Below are positions 1 to 6,846 of a DNA stretch of 11,374 nt, piece after piece. The DNA lies in NCBI GenBank assembly GCA_003024985.2, contig PXIH01S0011836.1; one strand, given 5' to 3'. This DNA is from Euperipatoides rowelli (lineage: Eukaryota > Onychophora > Udeonychophora > Euonychophora > Peripatopsidae). The translations under genes were made by a program, and so were the position numbers. The notes beneath the pieces were generated by a model, which was given only the letters and a program-made list of their open reading frames with translations, did no database searches and was not told where the DNA came from. The stretch's first letter is position 1, and the number at the start of each line of letters is the position of its first letter.

Positions 1-89
1 TTCAGCGATGGCGCTATATACCTATGTTTTGCCAAGAAATAGGGGGGGCGCCCTTGCTTGGTGGGGCGCTCTTGGTCGGCATTCTACGG

Positions 90-247
90 TACTTTTTATA
101 GAAGGAGGCTTATAATTTCCAATAGCCTTAGTATAAATTAACTCACTTTTGTTGCTGTCAACTTGTGTCCAAGCCATTTTCTTATTTCCTTACCGATGTT
201 TTCATTTCATCCCTTGTAATGATTTACCGCATTAAGGTAAATCATTA
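90..247 (+). repeat. Left LTR copy of element 1 (3' part)
   Basis: This stretch is a near-identical direct copy of 1164-1326. Differences are one 1-nt and one 4-nt indel and four substitutions. One substitution changes the expected poly(A) signal AATAAA (1211-1216 in the other copy) into AATTAA. Bases 1-89 do not align well with the right LTR; only an 8-bp block, ATTCTACG at 81-88, also occurs there (1077-1084), so a deletion in this copy is possible. Bases 45-80 hold two imperfect tandem units beginning GGGGCGC. Confidence 0.75.
217..247 (+). other. LTR-terminal hairpin, element 1 left copy
   Basis: Perfect 12-bp inverted repeat, TAATGATTTACC (217-228) and GGTAAATCATTA (236-247), with a 7-nt loop GCATTAA. 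It ends three bases before the primer binding site. The same hairpin, with arms of 13 bp, occurs at 1295-1327 in the right copy. Confidence 0.85.
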
Positions 248-250
248 TAT

Positions 251-268
251 TGGCTCCCTGAGCGAGGA
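251..268 (+). other. Primer binding site for tRNA-Asp, element 1
   Basis: The site starts TGGCTCCC, the complement of a tRNA 3' end made of CCA, discriminator G and an acceptor stem. Over about 20 nt it fits the expected complement of tRNA-Asp with two mismatches and one inserted base. It lies just after the LTR, where minus-strand priming takes place in LTR elements. Similarity to tRNA stops after about 22 nt, the normal length, unlike element 2. The assignment rests on the memory of insect tRNA-Asp and on the clearer match in element 2. Confidence 0.6.
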
Positions 269-691
269 ATTTAGAGTGGAAAAACAACATCCGAAGACTC
301 TGCCGAACTGTGAAAAAGGCTGACGCCTGCTTCCAGAATCGGATTTGTCACTTTGACTTCTAGATGTACCAGTGTGTTTTTTTTTCCTTCCTTAAAGCAA
401 ATGACCCACTTGGAGCTAAATGGTAAACTGTTGTCTTCGGAATACCAGTGGGCGGAAACAGAGACATTTTTGTTCGAGGAATGGAAGACGAATGGATATT
501 TTTTACTCTTAGTATGTGCTAGGACTTTAACCAGCGCTGTTGACAGCAGAAGTTCGGAACTGTCTTTCCTTCCCCCATGATGAACATTATTTTTGGACAT
601 TCTGGTGCAGGGTGGGGCATAGCAGCTCAAATTTCTTTCTGACTGTCCCTTTTTTGCTGCGCGCCTCCTCCCAAATTGACCAAATTTTTTC
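269..691 (+). other. Non-coding interior of element 1
   Basis: About 420 bp between primer binding site and polypurine tract. Open frames of 119, 75 and 129 codons overlap here on both strands, but their translations show no retroelement domain and no recognisable protein. Overlapping open frames with no homology are best read as chance. The stretch is GC-richer than its surroundings. It may carry a packaging signal, but nothing in the sequence shows this. Confidence 0.5.
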
Positions 692-707
692 AGGGGGGGG
701 GGGAGAA
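692..707 (+). other. Polypurine tract, element 1
   Basis: Sixteen purines in a row, with a run of 11 G (693-703) followed by AGAA, directly before the right LTR. This is where plus-strand synthesis starts in LTR retrotransposons. A TG at 710-711 follows within three bases and may be the LTR's first two bases. Confidence 0.65.
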
Positions 708-761
708 TATGAGGATCTGTGTGTGTTTTATTATTATTTATTATTTGTTGGCTGCTTAGTG

Positions 762-809
762 TTTCAAGGGGAATCTGAGTTATTTCAGGGGGAAGCTGAG
801 TTATTTCAG
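762..809 (+). repeat. 21-bp tandem repeat in U3 of element 1
   Basis: Two full units (762-782 and 783-803) differ at two positions, and a third begins at 804 with TTTCAG before it diverges. Core of the unit: TTTCARGGGGAA followed by CTGAGTTA. Short tandem repeats in U3 are often protein-binding enhancer units, but that role is inferred here. Confidence 0.7.
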
Positions 810-977
810 AATATGAATTATTTTCGTAATACGGTATTTACATGGGATAATACTCGTAAATATCATATTAAACCAATGTGGCAGATTGTTGAGATTAAAT
901 TATCTTCTGAAATATTCAAAAGCTCTTGAACGCGCTAATCAGCTAATTAACTAATTATGCAATTATGTTAATTGTGC

Positions 978-1014
978 GTGTGCTTTTCTCCCAGTATAAA
1001 GGAGACCAGCACAC
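978..1014 (+). promoter_or_regulatory. LTR promoter: TATA box inside an inverted repeat, element 1
   Basis: TATAAA at 995-1000 sits in the loop of an imperfect hairpin. Outer arms are GTGTGCT (978-984) and AGCACAC (1008-1014); inner arms are CTCC (988-991) and GGAG (1001-1004), separated by a 3-by-3 internal loop. Pairing continues outward for some bases with one mismatch. The TATA box is the probable element promoter. Element 2 has a matching arrangement with different arms. Confidence 0.6.
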
Positions 1015-1033
1015 ACATAATCTTTGTCTTTAG

Positions 1034-1139
1034 CTGCATGTTAGGGAGCTGCTCCCCTCTAACAGCAGTTTTTGTAAATTCTACGTTTATTTATTCTTTG
1101 CTTTATGTTGTTAGGGGGTACTGGCCTCCTAGAGCAAAG
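1034..1139 (+). other. Two tandem stem-loops downstream of the TATA box, element 1
   Basis: First stem-loop: CTGC (1034-1037), GTTAG (1040-1044) and GGAGC (1045-1049) pair with GCTCC (1051-1055), CTAAC (1059-1063) and GCAG (1065-1068), 14 pairs with small bulges. Second stem-loop: CTTTGCT (1096-1102) pairs with AGCAAAG (1133-1139), and inside it TAGGGGG (1112-1118) pairs with CCTCCTA (1125-1131), one pair being G-T. Both should lie in the transcribed part of the LTR, so they could fold in the RNA. Confidence 0.6.
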
Positions 1140-1210
1140 ACCGCCTCACCGTAATAACTTTATTACTTTTTATAGAAGGAGGCTTATAAATTTCCAATAG
1201 CATTAGTATA

Positions 1211-1216
1211 AATAAA
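1211..1216 (+). terminator. AATAAA poly(A) signal of element 1 right LTR
   Basis: AATAAA about 211 bp after the TATA box, in the position of an LTR polyadenylation signal. It is sense with respect to the host gene, so it could cause premature polyadenylation of the host transcript if used. Confidence 0.45.
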
Positions 1217-1294
1217 CTCACTCACTTTGGTTGCTGTCAACTTGTGTCCGAGCCATTTTCTTATTTCCTTACCGATGTTTTCATTTCATCCCTT

Positions 1295-1327
1295 GTAATG
1301 ATTTACCGCATTAAGGTAAATCATTAC
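1295..1327 (+). other. LTR-terminal hairpin, element 1 right copy
   Basis: GTAATGATTTACC (1295-1307) and GGTAAATCATTAC (1315-1327) pair perfectly over 13 bp around the loop GCATTAA. The loop is identical to that of the left copy. Confidence 0.85.
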
Positions 1328-2303
1328 CTGTAAAATATACTGTGTTATATCAAATTAATTTTTATATTTTATTTTTTCTCCACGTGAATATATTAACTTT
1401 TGTAAATGGATTGTTTATTCCCAGAACACATTGTGTTTGTTGTTTGATCACCTGTCGTAAATGTGTGAAATGGCTGTTCATCCTCACATGGGGTATTCTA
1501 ATTTATTTGTGATGTTTATTTTAGATTGAACACAGTTGCCAATCCACACGAGAATAACGTAACAGTTATGATTTTAAGATGCCTGCTATGCTGTTACGAT
1601 GAAAACATCTCTACCTACGATTTTTAAAGAAAATTAAGATACTGAAAAATGTTCTACCTTAAACACTGACTTCTTTCTCCAATGCCTCATTTCAGCTGTT
1701 TAATAATCGATTGATATCTAATCAGAATTCATATGAAAAATTTTGCTAAATTTTTATTAGGCACATAAATTCACGCTTCTGTATTATGGGGGAAAACATT
1801 AGATCATAAATTTTTAAATTTAAATGTTTTTATTTAAAGTTCAAACATTTTACTTAAAAATATATTTTTTAAAGCAAATAAAAACTTACATAATGTCTTA
1901 TTTTCAACCTACTTGTTTTGTTTTGAGTTATTTTTATAAAAACAGCTTAATATTAAAAACTAAAAATACATCTGTATCATGGAAATTAGATAATTCTGTA
2001 CATATTGTATTATTATGTAACAGTTTTTCCAACTTCAAGTATTTATTTAGTAAATTTTTATGAGATTGGGACGATCGGCTTACATAAATATATTACAAAA
2101 ATATTCTATCTAAATAAAGTAGGCCTACTAAATCTAGGTATTACTAAAACTAACTATCCTACCTAGATGAGATAAAAACTTACTGGTGAAGTGTGAATGT
2201 ACTGGCAACAACACAACAATAATTTATATTTCATTCAATATTTTTATTTCGGTAATAAAATTTATTATCTTGTTAGAACAATGAAAATAAAACTTTGAAT
2301 ATA
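1328..2303. other. AT-rich intronic spacer between the two elements
   Basis: About 975 bp with no exon, RNA gene or mobile-element feature that I recognise. It has many A/T runs (for example 1740-1870) and one perfect 12-bp palindrome, AGTAGGCCTACT, at 2118-2129. A 79-codon frame at 1824-2063 is low-complexity and AT-driven and is not credible as a gene. Confidence 0.5.
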
Positions 2304-2868
2304 CATAACTCGTAATCTGATTTTCTTTTATTGTTTTTAATTAGTGTATTCAAGTGATAACCGAGGTAGTTTCAAGATATAATTTTTCTTTAATACATCC
2401 GTGAAGTATTACACATGTAAATGTCATATTAAAAGTGGCTTTGTCAACCACTGAAATTAATTATCTCTTAAAAATATTCAAACTTACCTGAACGTACCAA
2501 TTAATTACTTAACTAACTAATTATGCATTTATTTTGTAAATTTGATTGAGCACCTTATTTGTAATCAAATTCTTGGTCTGAGCTCGCATATTGGAAAGGT
2601 GCCCTTTCCAGCGAGCAGAGCTCTTTTGTTTTTTTTTTACATTTAATTAATTTTTATTTCTGTTGTTGGAAAGGTGTGGCTTTTCCATGGGTCAGTCCCC
2701 CCACCCTACCCCCGGTGCCTTGCTAACAGTCTCTTGTTAAATTTGGAGGTTTTCTGTTATTTTATTGTCATATTTTTGTTTTGCAATAAAGTGTATTGCT
2801 ATTCAGTCAAAATCATCGTGACCTGTCTGTTTTCTACATACAGTATAGTGAGTAGAGAAATCTACTCA
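2304..2868 (+). repeat. 5' LTR of element 2
   Basis: The left copy aligns along its whole length with 3549-4132. It is about 19 bp shorter, nearly all because of one gap after 2565 that removes the TATA box and the right arm of the surrounding inverted repeat. It keeps the left arm, GATTGAGCACCTT at 2544-2556, and the poly(A) signal AATAAA at 2785-2790. Two stem-loops with the same arms TGGAAAGG and CCTTTCCA lie at 2592-2610 and 2667-2687, the second with one mismatch. The first is extended by GCTCGC (2582-2587) and GCGAGC (2611-2616). The exact first base is uncertain. Confidence 0.75.
2785..2790 (+). terminator. AATAAA poly(A) signal in 5' LTR of element 2
   Basis: Intact AATAAA in the R/U5 part of the left LTR. 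The matching site in the right LTR (4049-4054) reads AATAAG. Confidence 0.4.
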
Positions 2869-2873
2869 TTATA
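2844..2873 (+). other. LTR-terminal hairpin, element 2 left copy
   Basis: TGAGTAGA (2849-2856) and TCTACTCA (2861-2868) pair perfectly around a GAAA loop. TATA on each side extends the stem across one G-T pair. The perfect part ends at the last bases of the LTR, eight bases before the primer binding site. Confidence 0.85.
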
Positions 2874-2876
2874 TAA

Positions 2877-2950
2877 TGGCTCCCCAACAGGGAATTGAAC
2901 CCTGGTCTTCCGCATGACAGCGGGGATACTCAACACTATACAATAAAGGC
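2877..2950 (-). pseudogene. Nearly whole tRNA-Asp(GUC)-like sequence with CCA, antisense, at the primer binding site of element 2
   Basis: Read on the minus strand, this stretch follows tRNA-Asp through most of its length: D-arm (GTATAGTG then GAGTATC), anticodon arm with GTC, T-arm with paired stem CAGGG and CCCTG around TTCAATT, acceptor 3' strand TTGGGGA, discriminator G and then CCA. The B box GGTTCAATTCC is intact. Faults: one base is missing in the anticodon arm, the anticodon stem is weakened, and the 5' acceptor strand (GCCTTTA) no longer pairs well. Eukaryotic tRNA genes do not encode CCA, so this points to a copy of a mature tRNA. The first 18 nt (2877-2894) serve as the primer binding site on the + strand. 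It is not a working tRNA gene. Confidence 0.7.
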
Positions 2951-3538
2951 CCTGTGTTATACTAAGATGACAGCGGATAAACCGAGGAATAACAGCCATG
3001 GAAATATTGACCTCTCCTCGTTGTTGATACGGCGTCTGGTGATTATTATTTTTTCTTCCTCTTTCATTTCTCAAAGCATCTTCGTCTTCTTGATCGACAG
3101 TTACAGTTGCTAACAGAGCTGTCAGCATGTATGCTGAACATAAAGCATTATAGTACACTGTTGCCTGGCGCTGTCTCCTGCCGTATTAAACAGCCTTGAG
3201 CACATTCAATTGTGAAAGAGAGTCACTGTAAGCAAGTCGACGCCTCGCTCTGCTTCTAAGAATTTGTAACAGCGCTAATGGACTGTGGGAAACACTTATT
3301 CTTCAGTTACAGATTATACCGAATCTTTGATACAGCCTCCCTCAAGAGAGATTTTTTTTTCTTATTGACTTTCTCACGAACATTGCTAGGATTTTTTTTC
3401 AGATTTGCATTTCAGTGGAACTGTTTCAAATATGTTTATAAGTTTTTCTTAAGTTTTCTGTATGAATAATTTGAAAGAAAAAAAATCTGTTTTATAAAAA
3501 AAAATCATTTGTATAAACCAAATATTTTTTTTTCTTAT
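2951..3538 (+). other. Non-coding interior of element 2
   Basis: About 590 bp with no recognisable coding domain. The first 300 bp is GC-richer and the rest is rich in A and T runs. A near-perfect palindrome, TCAGCAT (3122-3128) and ATGCTGA (3131-3137) separated by GT, lies inside. Open frames at 2895-3113 and 3278-3469 give no recognisable protein. Confidence 0.45.
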
Positions 3539-3548
3539 AAGGAAGAAG
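3539..3548 (+). other. Polypurine tract, element 2
   Basis: AAGGAAGAAG immediately before the point where similarity to the left LTR begins, the expected place for plus-strand priming. It is short and preceded by a T-rich run. Confidence 0.45.
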
Positions 3549-3814
3549 TATTTAGTAATCGGGTTTTCTTTTGTTGTTTTTAATTAGTGTATTCAAGTGA
3601 TAACCGAGGTAGTTTCAAGATGTAATTGTTTCTTTAATATGTCATTAATTTACCTGAAGTATTACACTCGTAAATGTATTTAAAGTGGCTTTGTCAACCA
3701 CTGAGATTAATTATCTCTTGAAAATATTTAAACTCATTTGAACGTACTAATTAATTACTTAACTAATTAATTATGCATTTATTTTTTAAATTTGATTAAG
3801 CGTCTTATTTGTAA

Positions 3815-3822
3815 TATAAAAG
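3815..3822 (+). promoter_or_regulatory. TATA box in 3' LTR of element 2
   Basis: TATAAAAG, a good TATA match, at the position corresponding to the TATA box of element 1. It is missing from the left LTR of element 2. A transcript begun here would run rightward into the host intron in sense. Confidence 0.5.
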
Positions 3823-4112
3823 AAGGTGCTCAATTGAATTCTTGGTCCGAGCTCGCATATTGGAAAGGTGCCCCTTTCCAGTGATCGGCTTTTGTTTTTT
3901 TACATTTAATTTATTTTTATTTCTGTTGTTGGAAAGGTGGTGGCCTTTCCATGGAGTCAGTCCCCCCCCCCTTTCCTGGAGCCGTGTTAACAGCCTCCTG
4001 TTAAATTTTGGGGTTTTCTATTATTTTATTGTCATATTTTTATTTTGCAATAAGGTGTATTGCTATTCAGTCAAAATCATTGTGATTTGTCTGTTTTCTA
4101 CATACAGTATAG

Positions 4113-4132
4113 TGAGTAGAGAAATCTACTCA
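4113..4132 (+). other. LTR-terminal hairpin, element 2 right copy
   Basis: TGAGTAGA and TCTACTCA around GAAA, identical to the left copy although much of the LTR has diverged. TATA pairing outside the 8-bp stem is kept across one mismatch. Confidence 0.8.
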
Positions 4133-6722
4133 ATATAGTATATACTGTATAAATGTAAATAAAATTTTAACATTTTGCTGGTTCCGGCAATAAGTACACC
4201 TTTAATGATTTTAATAAAAAAAAATTCAACATTAAAATATGTAATTGAAATATCAAAATCACTAATAAAATTGTAGACCATTGGCATTCCCTTTTAGACA
4301 ACTAAGAATTTTTGAGATGGCTAGTGCTTAGATGGACAGTTGTCAGGATGGAGACCTAGAGATTGGAACAGAGGAATGTTCAATAGTCTTTTGGACAGAT
4401 CTTAACGGATACTATGGATATGACTGTGATTAGAGGTCCGGCTCAGGCTTGGAATCTAATTATCCTTTCATTCCCTACTTTATTTATGTGTGTGTCTAGT
4501 CTTGGATTACTATGTTTTTTCTTATAAGGGATAAAGGTATTGGGTTTTATATTTGAAACTTGTTATTTTACTTTTATCATTATATAATTTTAGGCTATTT
4601 TATGGGTGTTCTCATAGTTTGGATTTGATTAACCATTTCCATCCCTATGTCGGAATACCACCAATAACTTATAATTTTTCAGTTGAGCACCTTAGCATAA
4701 TACTGACTTTTTGTTTCTCATTTGCCACTCCAAATTAACAAAATCCACTAAGCCCTTCACATCATTTATCTGTCTAAAAACAATCAAGAAATTTTATCTT
4801 TTGTTATTTTATTGTGGAGTGATAGATAGAATCCACATTTTAAAAAAAAATTTGATAGAGTGGAAAGGGTTAACCCATTCCATTCAAATGCCGGTTATAA
4901 ATGGACATTATAAAAATTTCTCTTCCACTCCACTGTCGATTAAAAATTTATATTTTTTCTTTACAATTTATAAATCGTTACATTGTTAGCCTCAAAAATG
5001 TTTAAAATTAATAAAATTTATGTTAAAAAAGTTTTTAATCATACCAAACGATTAAAAAAAAAAATATAAAAATCATGGGATTTAAAAGAATGAAATCATG
5101 TATAAAAAAAACCTTTAAAATAATTGGATTGGAAAAAGTTAATCATCTTACTTCTGGGTTTTTCATTTTAAATGGCTCCACTCACGAACTGTGATTTCTA
5201 GGCTTTTGGAAAAAGTCCCATTATTTGCTAGTCCATATTCCTTCTCCCAAGTGCAACCTTTGGATGCTTTTGCATAGTTGTTTGGGTTTTTCTCTACTGC
5301 TGATTGGGTCCTTTGTTTTGAATCATTTTGACACTAAGGCCATGTGTGACGAAATTCTAAGTTGTTTAACTTACAAGCGTTGTAATTTCCTCTCTGGCTA
5401 TCTCATTGGTCACATGATCTCATATTCTGACCTCAGTTTAACGGATTTCTCAGTTCTATTACCTCTGAATATAGCTCTATGCAGTTACAAAATTATAGAT
5501 TGGTGCATGGCCTCATGAGAGTCAATTGTCATTATTTATATGGGTGTTTATGAACGATTTAAAGGTTCTTGAAAGAATATTCAAGTATACAAGTTTTAAA
5601 GAGTTCTTGAAGCTAATATTGTAAGGTAATGCCAAATAATAATTCCATTGAGTTATTAAATGGAATATACAGTATGTTTTTTACTATAATTCTTATTTTA
5701 ATTTTCCTTATTTAATATTTTATTTTCACACATCTTATAACAAAAGGTTAATATTTTTTGATGAAGTGTACACTTCCTTTTATTTTAACCATTGCAAAAT
5801 AATAACTTGTTTGTTTTATTTCATTAATTAGTCTCACAAGCTAGCAACATGAAAACTAAATTTTGTTTTTTCTCTATATTTCTTAGGTAGGCCTATTTCT
5901 CATGTTACAATTATATTAGGATCATAACAAATATTGCATGCAAGACAGAAACCTACTGTTGTGCTTGTACTGTATGTCATTGTGTGAATTACTACCTTTG
6001 CTATAAATTATCTAGAAATTTATTCACCATGATGCACTGGACAAATGTTTTAGGCTAAGTTTGAAATACTTACTGTATATATGGCTTGTTTTTATACATT
6101 TTTCAATTTTAGTTTTTAACAGATTAGCCAACAACAAAATTCTTGATTTTTTTTGTTTAACTGAACACACAATTTTTGACATTAGAAAACACAACTTGTT
6201 CCCTTCTGCATAGAACTTGGTAGGAAGAAAGTACTTCATAAAAACCAAAAAACTAATTTCATATTAAAAAATTTAAGATTCTGATCTTTCAGATGATATA
6301 TAGTTTATTTTGCATTTCATGATTTGATAATGCAACTATTTAAAATAATTTAACAGAGAAAATGGATTTATTTTTTAAAATCATTTAAATTGATAAATAA
6401 TGACATTGTGAAAAAGTCTCCTATTTACTAAAGTATCTGATTTTACAGTTAGGGCTTTTTTTTCTTAAGAATAACCTATTTAGGGGTTTTATGTTAAAAT
6501 TAACAGTTCAGTAGTAAATATAAAACTTTTTTTTTTTTTTTCCAACTGCTTTTAAAAGGTGTGACCTACTAATTTGTATTAAAATAACTATTTTTGTTCG
6601 TATTCGATATATTGATTTCTTAAACTATTTTTCCCAGATCTTAATAAAATAAATATTTTAAATAAATTATTAATAGTATCTATAATTTATTCGTACTTCA
6701 TTTGACTATTTTTCGCTTTTAG
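4133..6722 (+). other. Rest of the long intron upstream of the first visible exon
   Basis: About 2.6 kb with no exon and no recognised mobile element. A near-palindrome of 22 bp lies at 4861-4882 and a T15 run at 6527-6541. The segment 5150-5520 is GC-richer and contains a 97-codon frame (5225-5518) that I do not recognise; it may be old repeat DNA. The region ends with a pyrimidine-rich tract and the acceptor AG at 6721-6722. I searched it by eye for a coiled-coil exon ending two bases into a codon, as the next exon requires, and found none. Confidence 0.5.
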
Positions 6723-6846
6723 GAAACAAGAATTACGTGAATTAAAAATGCTTCAGAAACAAGAAACAAAGCAATTTCAAGATCTTGCTTATAATGCTCA
6801 GTTTTTGAGGGAACAGCAAGAAAAGAAGTTTGAAGCAGACATGCAG
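6723..6846 (+). CDS. Slik: Slik exon a (start of visible PKK coiled coil)
   Basis: 124 nt. The acceptor AG (6721-6722) follows a T-rich tract and the donor GTGATT starts at 6847. The exon opens with one base completing a split codon (phase 2 intron), then encodes [20 protein letters not shown] and, further on, [15 protein letters not shown]. This resembles the early part of the PKK region. The phase shows that an upstream exon must exist to the left of the window or unrecognised within it. Confidence 0.88.

Larger units (their letters stand above)
1..1326 (+). mobile_element. Element 1: short non-autonomous LTR retrotransposon (TRIM-like), left end cut by the window or diverged
   Basis: The order of parts is that of an LTR retrotransposon read on the + strand: a terminal repeat copy ending at 247, a tRNA-Asp-like primer binding site at 251, an interior of about 440 bp, a polypurine tract at 692-707 and a second terminal repeat from about 710 to 1326. 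Copies 90-247 and 1164-1326 differ by four substitutions and two small indels, about 97% identity. No reading frame resembles gag, protease, reverse transcriptase or integrase, so the element would need enzymes supplied in trans. Upstream of position 90 the left copy no longer aligns with the right one, so the left boundary is unknown. It lies in the same orientation as the kinase gene on the right, inside what appears to be that gene's intron. Confidence 0.7.
710..1326 (+). repeat. Right LTR of element 1
   Basis: The end is set by the repeat with 90-247 and by the terminal hairpin; the start is inferred from the polypurine tract at 692-707. Parts in order: 21-bp tandem units (762-809), an AT-rich U3 with blocks shared with the LTRs of element 2 (roughly 850-965), a TATA box at 995-1000 inside an inverted repeat, two stem-loops (1034-1068, 1096-1139), AATAAA at 1211-1216, and the terminal hairpin. 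The shared blocks include CTAATTATGCA, AATATTCAAA and GAGATTAA. The LTR may end at TCA (1323) rather than 1326. Confidence 0.65.
2304..4132 (+). mobile_element. Element 2: short non-autonomous LTR retrotransposon (TRIM-like)
   Basis: Two long direct repeats (about 2304-2868 and 3549-4132) enclose 680 bp. The interior begins with a tRNA-Asp-type primer binding site at 2877 and ends with a purine-rich tract at 3539-3548. Nothing in the interior resembles a gag or pol product, so the element is non-autonomous. The LTR copies look clearly more diverged than those of element 1 (roughly 88-90% alike by eye), which suggests an older insertion. ATATA occurs at 2299-2303 and 4133-4137 and may be a 5-bp target site duplication, but in AT-rich DNA this is weak. 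Orientation is the same as the kinase gene. Confidence 0.75.
3549..4132 (+). repeat. 3' LTR of element 2
   Basis: Right copy of the repeat at 2304-2868. It retains a TATA box (TATAAAAG at 3815-3822) followed by AAGGTGCTCAATT (3823-3835). That sequence pairs at 12 of 13 positions with the left arm still present in the other LTR (2544-2556) but at only 9 of 13 with its own left arm (3794-3806). Stem-loops with arms TGGAAAGG and CCTTTCCA lie at 3861-3880 and 3930-3951, both with perfect 8-bp stems. The poly(A) signal is mutated to AATAAG at 4049-4054. The terminal hairpin is at 4113-4132. Confidence 0.75.

Noticed and set aside
271-929. Overlapping frames of 119, 75 and 129 codons in element 1 as possible gag remnants
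   Set aside because: No zinc knuckle, protease or reverse-transcriptase motif is visible, and one frame simply translates the G run and the 21-bp repeats.
2118-2129. 12-bp palindrome AGTAGGCCTACT as a regulatory site
   Set aside because: TAGGCCTA words are common in several invertebrate genomes; a related one occurs at 5888-5895. No context supports a binding site.
2862-3158. 98-codon minus-strand open frame over the tRNA-like sequence
   Set aside because: Its end (RKTRVQFPVGEP) is the translation of tRNA T-arm and acceptor sequence, so it is a by-product of the tRNA copy.
3842-4138. 98-codon frame in the 3' LTR of element 2, and the similar frame at 2674-2898
   Set aside because: Both are translations of the same LTR segment. 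They keep no common start, run through poly-C and AT-rich stretches, and match no known domain.
5225-5518. 97-codon hydrophobic frame upstream of the first visible exon
   Set aside because: No recognised family, no splice-site context and no fit with the expected Slik segment. Kept only as a note on a GC-richer stretch.
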